Origin: Chlorogloeopsis fritschii PCC 6912
GTDB lineage: Bacteria > Cyanobacteriota > Cyanobacteriia > Cyanobacteriales > Nostocaceae
Reading direction: 5' to 3'
Length of the DNA: 64,000 nt
Assembly (NCBI RefSeq): GCF_000317285.1
Contig: NZ_AJLN01000149.1
Location: 1 to 64,000 of the forward strand
Position numbers and translations under genes: made by a program. The notes under the pieces were generated by a model. That model searched no databases. It was not told the origin of the DNA and saw only the letters and a list, made by a program, of their open reading frames with translations. Shown in pieces: positions 47,377 through 56,200 of the stretch (positions within the stretch are counted from its first letter, which is position 1; each line of letters begins with the position of its first letter).

Positions 47377-48948
47377 ATGACTGACCTTGCTAAACGTATC
47401 GCTGCTCTTTCTCCAGAAAAACGCAAGCTTTTACTACAAAAACTAAGCAACAAAAACCATGAGCTTTCTTCCTATACACCAATCATTCATCAAAGCCGAG
47501 AATCTAATACTTTTCCTCTGTCTTTTGCCCAACAACGACTATGGTTTCTCGATCAGTTAGAGCCTGGCAATCCAGCATTTAACATCTGTCAGTTCATGCG
47601 CTTGACAGGTAGGCTAAATGTAGCAGCACTGGAGCAAAGCTTCCAGGAAGTATTGAGACGACACGAAGCTCTGCGCACTACATTTACCGTAGTTGATGGG
47701 CAACCGCTTCAGGTGATTGCGCCTACTCCTGTATTTAAAATACCAGTAATCAATTTACAAGAACTACCTGAAGACACCAGAGAAAGTAAAGTTTTGCAGT
47801 TAGCAAATGAGGAAGTTGAAAAATCTTTTGATTTAACTAAAGATTGCTTGCTACGGCTTACTTTATTGCAATTGAGCGAAATAGAATATGCTTTATTGTT
47901 ATCAATACATCATATTGCTGCCGATGCTTGGTCTATAGGCGTGTTAATCCACGAGATTACAACCTTTTATGAAAGCTTTTCTTGCGGTTATCCCTCACCA
48001 CTTCCTCAATTACCAATTCAGTATGTAGACTTCGCGGTTTGGCAGCGCCAATGGTTGCAAGGAGAGAAACTAGAAACTCTGCTTAGTTATTGGAAGCAAC
48101 AACTCGGCAGCCAACTCCCTGTACTCGAACTGCCTACAGATAAGCCTCGCCCCACAGTACAAACTTTCAATGGTGCTAGGCAATGTCTTACTTTACCTAA
48201 ATCTTTCTGCGATCGCTTAAAAGCTTTGTACCAACGCGAAGGTATAACGCTATTCATGATTCTACTTGCAGCATTTCAAACACTACTTTACTGGTACACG
48301 GGGCAAGAAGACATAGTTATAGGTACTGATATTGCCAACCGCAATCAGCCAGAAGTCAGAGGATTAATAGGATTTTTCGTTAACCAACTTGTTTTACGTA
48401 CTAATTTGTCAGGAAATCCTTCCTTTCGTGAGTTACTTGAACGAGTTCGCGAAGTAACTTTAGATGCTTATGCTCACCAAGATTTGCCTTTTGACAAACT
48501 GGTAGATGCCCTAAACCCAGTACGGCACATGGCTCGCCCACCCCTATTTCAAGTCAAACTAATTTTAGAAAATACTCAAAATCCTTCTTTACAGCTTTCA
48601 GGTCTTACTATCAAATCTTTCCAGGTTGAAAAACCAAAAACTCAACTTGATTTACTTTGGGAAATAGTAGAAACAGAACAAGGAATAATTACAGCATTGG
48701 AGTACAACACGGATTTATTTTACTCCACTACCATAGCTCGAATGCTAGGACATTTTGAAACACTTTTAAACTATGTTGTCACTAAGCCAACAGCAAAATT
48801 AAACGAATTAATTGAAAAAATGATTTCAATTGATAAGCAACAAACATCAATACAAAACAAAAAGCGAAAAGAAGAATTTCAACTCAAGTTAAAGAAAGTT
48901 AAGCGGCAGGTGATTGACATTACAAATGAAACAGAGGAAACAAGATGA
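47377..48948 (+). CDS. Stand-alone NRPS condensation domain
   Basis: This 523-residue protein is a single C domain. It begins with a short helical element (MTDLAKRIAALSPEKR) of the docking kind that fits the C-terminal helix of the preceding PKS. The motif is HHIAADAWS, with Ala in place of the usual Gly after Asp; both His and the Asp are kept, so it is probably active. It should join the PKS2 product to the Asx residue two proteins later. Its stop overlaps the next start (ATGA). In the first half of the line the same C domain and hydroxylase are one polypeptide, so this is the split version. Confidence 0.88.
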   Translation: MTDLAKRIAALSPEKRKLLLQKLSNKNHELSSYTPIIHQSRESNTFPLSFAQQRLWFLDQLEPGNPAFNICQFMRLTGRLNVAALEQSFQEVLRRHEALRTTFTVVDGQPLQVIAPTPVFKIPVINLQELPEDTRESKVLQLANEEVEKSFDLTKDCLLRLTLLQLSEIEYALLLSIHHIAADAWSIGVLIHEITTFYESFSCGYPSPLPQLPIQYVDFAVWQRQWLQGEKLETLLSYWKQQLGSQLPVLELPTDKPRPTVQTFNGARQCLTLPKSFCDRLKALYQREGITLFMILLAAFQTLLYWYTGQEDIVIGTDIANRNQPEVRGLIGFFVNQLVLRTNLSGNPSFRELLERVREVTLDAYAHQDLPFDKLVDALNPVRHMARPPLFQVKLILENTQNPSLQLSGLTIKSFQVEKPKTQLDLLWEIVETEQGIITALEYNTDLFYSTTIARMLGHFETLLNYVVTKPTAKLNELIEKMISIDKQQTSIQNKKRKEEFQLKLKKVKRQVIDITNETEETR

Positions 48949-49970
48949 AAAAAATACAAATAAATATCAGACGCAAAGCAGTAGATTTACTATCAAATGA
49001 ATTAGTACAACTCAGCCATTTGAAAGATAAAGACACTCTGCCCCTTGTAATTAAGCCATCTATAAACGAGATTGATATTGTAGAGTGGCTTCACGCTCGC
49101 CGAGAATTTATAGGAGAAAAACTACTCCAAAACGGAGCCATACTATTTCGTGAATTCAATATTACTACAGCACCAGAATTTGAAAGATTTGGTTTAGCGA
49201 TTTGCTCAGAACTTTTCAATGAGAATGGAGAGCATCCTCGTGAAACAGTCAGTGGTAAAGTTTATACTCCGGTTTTTTATCCACCTGATAGAAAACTATT
49301 ATGGCATAACGAAAACTCTTTTAATCATCGCTTTCCCCTAAAAATTATGTTTGGTTGTCGCCAGCCAGCACAGCAGGGAGGAGAAACACCAATTGTTGAT
49401 AGCCGTAAATTTTTTCAATTAATCGACCCGAAAATCCGCGAGATTTTTATTGAAAAACAAGTAATGTATGTTCGTAATTACGGTGATGGTTTAGGACTTG
49501 ATTGGCAAACAGTATTTCAAACTGAAAATCAAGCTGAAGTTGAAAAAAAATGCCAACAAAATGACATAAAATTTGAATGGAAATCGGAAAATCGCCTGCG
49601 TACTTTTTCTATCCGCCCAGCGGTTATCAAACATCCTCAAACCGGGGAATTATCTTGGTTTAATCAAGCTCAACACTGGCATCCAGCCTGTTTAGATGTG
49701 ATGACAAGAGAATCACTATTTACATCTTTTCAGCCTGAGGATTTGCCAAGAAACTGTTATTACGGTGATGGTACTCCTATTGAAGATTCTGTTATGGAAG
49801 AAATTTGTGGAGTGTACCAACAATTAGAGGTGTCTTTTCCTTGGCAGACAGGCGATGTATTACTACTAGATAATATTTTAACGGCCCATGCCAGAAACCC
49901 ATTCGTAGGTGAGAGAAAGCTATTGGTAGCAATGGGCGAAATGACAAGTTATACAGAGATTGGATACTAA
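48945..49970 (+). CDS. SyrP-like aspartyl beta-hydroxylase (stand-alone)
   Basis: The 341-residue protein is a TauD-family Fe(II)/2-oxoglutarate oxygenase with His121-x-Glu123 (WHNENS) and distal His315 (TAHARNP), followed by the conserved basic residues. It is closely related to the hydroxylase fused to the C-terminus of the Gly-module NRPS (shared blocks HNE, FPLKI, GGETPIVD, VAMGEMT). SyrP-type enzymes hydroxylate the beta carbon of Asp while it is held on a PCP. The next gene begins with an interface domain and an Asp/Asn-type A domain, its expected partner. It overlaps the C-domain gene by 4 bp. Confidence 0.88.
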   Translation: MKKIQINIRRKAVDLLSNELVQLSHLKDKDTLPLVIKPSINEIDIVEWLHARREFIGEKLLQNGAILFREFNITTAPEFERFGLAICSELFNENGEHPRETVSGKVYTPVFYPPDRKLLWHNENSFNHRFPLKIMFGCRQPAQQGGETPIVDSRKFFQLIDPKIREIFIEKQVMYVRNYGDGLGLDWQTVFQTENQAEVEKKCQQNDIKFEWKSENRLRTFSIRPAVIKHPQTGELSWFNQAQHWHPACLDVMTRESLFTSFQPEDLPRNCYYGDGTPIEDSVMEEICGVYQQLEVSFPWQTGDVLLLDNILTAHARNPFVGERKLLVAMGEMTSYTEIGY

Positions 49971-49984
49971 GGATAATAAATAAA

Positions 49985-52900
49985 ATGTTAACTCAATTTC
50001 AAGGATTTCAGCTTTCACCACAACAAAAACGTCTTTGGTTATTACAACAAAATAATTCTGTTTACCGTGCTTGTTGTGCAATTTTAATCACAGGTAATTT
50101 GCAAGTTAATATCTTAAAAAATGCTTTGCAAAAGGTTGTTGATAGAAATGAAATTCTGCGTACTAAGTTTTATCGTCCCCAAGGAATTAAAATTCCTAGT
50201 CAAGTTATAGAAGCTAGTAATTTTTTGTTTTTCGAGCAAGAAATTAACAGCGGTGCTAGTTTACCTGAATTAATAAATGAGTTATTTACTCAAGAGAGAC
50301 AATCTCGCCAAAGAGAAGCAGAGTATTTATTATCAATAAAATTATTACGTATTAGTAAAAATAATCATATTTTATTTATTAGTATTCCAGCGCTTTGTGC
50401 AGATACAGTCTCTTTAAAGAATTTAGTTGCAGAAATTAGCAATTGCTATCGTGCCTGTTTGCAAGGTGACGATATCTCAGATGAACCTTTACAATATGCT
50501 GATATTGCTGCTTGGTTAAATGAATTATTAGAAGCCGAAGAAACTGATGCAGGTAAAAGATATTGGCAACAAATAGATATTTCTAAATGTGGAACTTACA
50601 AACTAATTAATGAAAATACCCATGCACAGCTAGATAAATTTCAGCCACAAGTTTTCACTACATCAATAAATCGGCAACTAGTACATCAAATTAACGAACT
50701 TGCTCAGAATTATCAAACTTCTATTTCGACATTTATATTAACTTGCTGGCTAATTCTACTGTGGCGACTAACTGAAAATTCCGACTTAATTATTGGTACT
50801 GGTTTCGATGGACGGAACTATGAAGAATTAAAAGCAAGCTTAGGATTGTTTGCTAAATATATACCTCTGGCTTGCCATTTAGAAAATGGCGATCGCTTCT
50901 GTGATGTATTAGTAAAAGTCAATCAAATAACTGCGGAAATGTCTGATTGGCAAGAAAGCTTTAGTTGGGAAACAAGTTTGCCTAATCAGCAAGATGTAGA
51001 AACAGCATTCTTTCCTTTCTGCTTTGAGTTTACAGAAGCACCAAAAAATTGTACTGCTGGTGAAATAACACTAACGCTTTATCAACATTACGTTTGCTTT
51101 GACCGCTTTAAAGTTAAACTTGCTGGTGTACAAACAGTTGATAATGAGTTGAAGGCAGAATTTCACTACGATGGCAATTTATTTGCCATAGCAGATATTG
51201 AAAATCTCGCTAATCAATTTGCAAGTGTGTTAGCAAGTGCTATTGAAAATCCTCAAGCCAATATTTCACAGCTAAACATTTTAACACCAGCAGAAACACA
51301 GCAACTGCTAATAGATTTCAATCATACTAAAACAACAGAATTACCATATCAATGTATTCATCATTGGTTTGAAGCACAATGTCAGCAAACACCAAATAAT
51401 ATTGCTGTTGTTTTTGAAGAGCAAAAACTCACATATCAAGAATTAAATATCTGTGCTAACCAACTAGCACACTACTTGCAAAATTTAGGAGTAGGTTCAG
51501 AAAATCTGGTAGGAATTTGTGTAGAGCGTTCATCATTGATGGTGATTGGTGTTTTAGGTATTCTCAAAGCTGGTGCAGCTTATGTACCTATTGACTCCAA
51601 TTACCCAGCAGAACGCAAAGAGTTTATATTGGCAGATACACAAATGCCATTATTACTAACTCAGGCAAGTTTAGCAGCAAATTTAAAAGCAGATAATATT
51701 ACAACTATTTGCCTTGATACTGATTGGAAGGCTATCAGCCAACAACCGCAAGAAAACCCAGTTAGTAAAACTAATGCTCAGAATTTAGCCTATGTAATTT
51801 ATACTTCTGGCTCTACTGGTAAACCCAAGGGAACTTTAATTGAGCATTCTGGATTAGTTAACTATCTCAACTGGTGTACACAGGCTTATAAAGTTGAGCA
51901 AGGTTCAGGTACACTAGTTCATTCTTCTTTGGGCTTTGACTTGACTATTACAAGTTTATTTTCTCCTTTACTTGTAGGTAGCCAAGTAGAACTGCTACCA
52001 GAACATCAGGGTATAGAAACTCTGGCTCAAACTATCAAAGCCAGAACTAATCTTAGTCTCGTCAAAATTACACCTGCCCATCTAGAATTACTCAGTCAAC
52101 AGTTATCACCTCAAGAAGCCGCAGGTAGGACAAATGCTTTTATTATCGGTGGCGAAAATCTCACTGTACAACATATTGATTTTTGGCAAAAGTTCGCCCC
52201 TGATACTGTGCTAATAAATGAATACGGGCCAACAGAAACTGTGGTTGGCTGCTGCATTTACCAGGTATCACAAACACGTAATTATTCAGGTTCAATTCCT
52301 ATCGGTCATCCCATTGCTAACACCCAACTTTATGTTTTAGATCAATACTTACAACCAGTACCAAAAGGTGTGGCGGGTGAGTTATATATTGGCGGTGCAG
52401 GAATAGCACGAGGCTATTTCAATCAACCGGAATTAACTGCACAGAAGTTTATCCCTCACCCCTTTAGTGATGAACCAGGAGCGCGTCTTTATAAAACAGG
52501 CGATCAAGTGCGCTTCCGAGTAGATGGGACTTTAGAATTTTTAGGACGCTTGGATAACCAAGTAAAACTGCGGGGTTTTCGCATCGAGTTAGGAGAAATT
52601 GAATCTCTACTTTGTCTACACCCAACGGTGAAAGATGCAGTGGTGATGGTACGGGAAGATGTTGCTGGCGATCAACGTTTAGTTTCTTATCTTGTTCTAC
52701 AGCCAGAGTCTTCTTTAGCTGTAGACAATTTACGGAGTTTTCTGCAAGAAAAGCTACCAGATTACATGATACCTTCTGCTTTTGTACCCTTGCAGACGTT
52801 CCCTTTAACCGCCAATGGTAAAGTAGACCGTAAAGCTCTACCTGCACCGGATAAAATCAGCGCAGATATAGAGCAATTTTTTGTTGCACCCCGTAATTCA

Positions 52901-53212
52901 CTAGAAGAACAAGTAGTCGATATCTGGTCACAAGTGCTGAGGATAGAAAAAGTTGGGATACACAATAACTTTTTTGCCTTGGGTGGACACTCCCTGCTGG
53001 TGACTCAATTGATATCGCGGATACGGGATGCTTTGGGTGTGGAATTACTCATACAAGATGTTTTTGCAAATCCTACGGTAGCTGAACTATCTGTAATTGT
53101 TACCCAAAAACTAGCCGAGCAAGTAGATGATGAAAGTTTAGCGCGATCGCTTGCTGAATTAGAAGACTTATCCAACGAAGACATCCAACTAATCCTTTCT
53201 GATAGCCAATAA
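49985..53212 (+). CDS. NRPS: interface-A(Asp/Asn)-PCP
   Basis: This 1075-residue protein opens with an interface domain whose HHxxxDG is replaced by SIPALCADT (133-141), near-identical to the first interface domain. The A domain (about 455-960) reads D-L-T-K-I-G-E-V-G. The first six residues fit Asp or Asn, but Glu at the seventh position is the Asn-type choice, whereas the earlier module has His (Asp type). The PCP has Ser1003. The C-terminal helix ends LEDLSNEDIQLILSDSQ and resembles a docking element for the next protein. The residue should be beta-hydroxylated by the preceding enzyme. Whether it is hydroxy-Asp or hydroxy-Asn is open. Confidence 0.88.
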   Translation: MLTQFQGFQLSPQQKRLWLLQQNNSVYRACCAILITGNLQVNILKNALQKVVDRNEILRTKFYRPQGIKIPSQVIEASNFLFFEQEINSGASLPELINELFTQERQSRQREAEYLLSIKLLRISKNNHILFISIPALCADTVSLKNLVAEISNCYRACLQGDDISDEPLQYADIAAWLNELLEAEETDAGKRYWQQIDISKCGTYKLINENTHAQLDKFQPQVFTTSINRQLVHQINELAQNYQTSISTFILTCWLILLWRLTENSDLIIGTGFDGRNYEELKASLGLFAKYIPLACHLENGDRFCDVLVKVNQITAEMSDWQESFSWETSLPNQQDVETAFFPFCFEFTEAPKNCTAGEITLTLYQHYVCFDRFKVKLAGVQTVDNELKAEFHYDGNLFAIADIENLANQFASVLASAIENPQANISQLNILTPAETQQLLIDFNHTKTTELPYQCIHHWFEAQCQQTPNNIAVVFEEQKLTYQELNICANQLAHYLQNLGVGSENLVGICVERSSLMVIGVLGILKAGAAYVPIDSNYPAERKEFILADTQMPLLLTQASLAANLKADNITTICLDTDWKAISQQPQENPVSKTNAQNLAYVIYTSGSTGKPKGTLIEHSGLVNYLNWCTQAYKVEQGSGTLVHSSLGFDLTITSLFSPLLVGSQVELLPEHQGIETLAQTIKARTNLSLVKITPAHLELLSQQLSPQEAAGRTNAFIIGGENLTVQHIDFWQKFAPDTVLINEYGPTETVVGCCIYQVSQTRNYSGSIPIGHPIANTQLYVLDQYLQPVPKGVAGELYIGGAGIARGYFNQPELTAQKFIPHPFSDEPGARLYKTGDQVRFRVDGTLEFLGRLDNQVKLRGFRIELGEIESLLCLHPTVKDAVVMVREDVAGDQRLVSYLVLQPESSLAVDNLRSFLQEKLPDYMIPSAFVPLQTFPLTANGKVDRKALPAPDKISADIEQFFVAPRNSLEEQVVDIWSQVLRIEKVGIHNNFFALGGHSLLVTQLISRIRDALGVELLIQDVFANPTVAELSVIVTQKLAEQVDDESLARSLAELEDLSNEDIQLILSDSQ

Positions 53213-53222
53213 TCAAAATTAC

Positions 53223-56200
53223 ATGAGTAACCTGCTGCAAAAAATTGCTGAACTATCTCCTGAAAAACGCGCACTACTGCTGCAAAAACTTAACCAGCAA
53301 AAAGGGAAAGTCTCGCAAGCCAAAATTCAACCTCAAAGTCGAGATATTGAGAATTTTCCCTTATCCTTTGCCCAACAGCGGCTCTGGTTCTTTAGTCAAT
53401 TAGAACCAGAAAGCAGTGCCTATAATATCCCGACTGCTCTCCGCCTTACAGGAAGGCTAAACGTAGTAGCTCTAGAAAAGAGCCTTAATGAAATAGTTCG
53501 TCGTCATGAAATCCTACGCACTACATTTACAGTCATCAACGGAGAACCAGTTCAAGTAATTGGTGCAGCAGCCAAACTACAGCTACCAATTATTGATTTG
53601 CAGACTATCCCCAAACCCGAACGGGAAACAGAAGCTTTGCGCTTGGCTATGCTAGAGGCGCAAACACCCTTCAACCTAGAAAACGGCTCGTTGCTGCGGG
53701 TGAGTCTATTACGTCTGGGCGAGACAGACCATGTAATCTTGTTCACCATGCACCATATAATTTCTGATGGCTGGTCAACAGGAATATTGATCCGTGAATG
53801 CACAACACTTTACACAGCCTGCGATCGCGGTCAAACCTGCAACTTACCCCAGTTACCTATTCAGTATGTAGATTTTGCCGTTTGGCAACGCCAGTGGTTA
53901 CAAGGAGAGGTTTTAAACAACCAGTTAAACTACTGGAAGCAACAACTAGGCGGTGATTTGCCAGTTTTGGAGTTACCCACAGATCGTCCACGCCCAGCAA
54001 TTCAGACTGACAGAGGCGCAACCCAATCTTTCATATTCTCTAAGTCGCTTGCAGCAGCACTCAAAAACCTTTCTCAGCAGGAAGGAGTCACCTTATTTAT
54101 GACTCTGCTGGCAGCATTTAAAATCTTGTTGCACCGTTATACTCAACAGAATGACATCTTAGTTGGTACCCCCATTGCCAACCGCAACCGTTCAGAAATT
54201 GAAGGGTTAATTGGCTTTTTTGTCAATACCTTAGTACTAAGGAGCAACTTAACAGGAAACCCAACCTTTCGAGAACTTTTGCAGCGAGTACGCGAAGTTA
54301 CTCTTGGAGCCTATGCTCATCAAGATTTGCCATTTGAACAATTAGTAGAAGAACTACAACCGGAAAGAGACTTAAGTCATAATTCTCTGTTTCAGGTAAT
54401 GTTCATTCTCCAGAATGCACATACAGAAGTTTTGCATCTGCCAGATTTAACAATCAACCCTCTACAAGTAGAAAATAAAACGGCAAATTTTGACTTAACT
54501 CTCTCAATGGTAGAGACAGAAACAGAATTAAGAGGAGCAATAGAATACAACACAGATTTATTTGATGCTGATAGAATTACCCGGATATTGGGGCATTTCC
54601 AAACCTTATTACAAGGTATTGTTGCCCATCCTGACAAAAATCTGTCTGACTTAGCCTTATTAACAACAGTAGAAAATCAACAAATACTAACTACTTGGAA
54701 TAGCAATCAAATCTATGTACCTCAGCAGTGTATTCATAGACTTTTTGAAGCGCAAGTAGAAAAAACTCCTGATGCGGTAGCTGTGGTATTTGGAAAAGAA
54801 CAGCTAACTTATAGAGAACTTAATCAACGTGCCAACCAACTAGCACATTATTTGCGAACTCAAGGAGTTAAACCAGAAGTTTTAGTAGGTATTTATTTAG
54901 AGCGTTCTTGTGAATTAGTAGTGGGAATCTTAGGGATTCTCAAACCAGGAGGAGCCTATCTTCCGCTTGACCCAATATATCCCCAAGAACGCTTGGCATA
55001 TATGTTAGAAGATGCCCAAGTATCAATTATTCTCACGCAAGAAAAACTAGTAGACAATTTACCAATTCACAACGCACAAATCATTTGTATTGACTCTGAT
55101 TGGAGACAAATTGCTAGTGAAACTATAGAAAATCCTGTGAGCGAGGTAAGTCCAGATAATCTAGCTTACGTTATCTATACCTCTGGTTCCACCGGTAAAT
55201 CTAAAGGTGTGATGATAGAACATCACAGCTTGGTAAATGCTTATCTGGCGTGGGAGGAAGCTTATCAACTGCAAACCAGCACCACATCTCATTTGCAAAT
55301 GGCAAGTTTCTCGTTTGATGTTTTTTCTGGAGACTTAGTTCGCGCTCTTTGTTCTGGTGGTAAATTGGTACTTTGTCCCCGTGAATTCTTGTTAGAGCCA
55401 GAAAAACTTTATCAACTTATGCTTCAGGAAAAAGTAGACTGTGCAGAATTTGTGCCTGGAGTATTGAGAAACTTAGTTCAATATCTAGAGCAAAGTCAAC
55501 AACGCCTTGACTTTATGAAGTTGCTAGTATGTGGTTCTGATAGTTGGTATGTCCAAGAATACGAAAAATTCCGCCAACTTTGCAGTTCACAAACTAGGTT
55601 AATTAATTCCTTTGGTTTAACCGAAGCAACTATTGATAGTACCTATTTTGAAACTGGAAAAACGAACTTATCTGTAGAGCAGTTAGTACCCATAGGGAAA
55701 CCTTTTGCTAATACTAAAATTTACATTCTAGATTACTATTTACAACCCTTACCTGTAGGAGTGACAGGAGAAATTTACATAGGTGGTGCTGGATTAGCGC
55801 GGGGTTATTTTAATAGACCAGATTTAACAGCAGAAAAATTCATTCCTAATTTTTTCGCTCAAGAACCAGGAGAATATCTTTACAGAACAGGTGATTTAGG
55901 GCGCTGGCTCCCAGACGGAAATATAGAATTAATTGGTCGGTTAGATAATCAAGTAAAACTACGAGGATTCCGGATTGAGTTGGGCGAAATTGAAGCTGTA
56001 CTTGGCACACACCCAATGGTTAAAGAGTCTGTGGTTTTAGTGCGGGAAGATAGACCAAAACAGCAGCAATTAGTAGCCTATGTCGTACCAGAACTGACAT
56101 ATTTTAACAAGATAAAATCTACCGACTTGCACCAGTTTTTACAAGAGCAGCTACCTAGCTACATGATACCTTCTGCTTTTGTGATATTCGAGTCTTTCCC

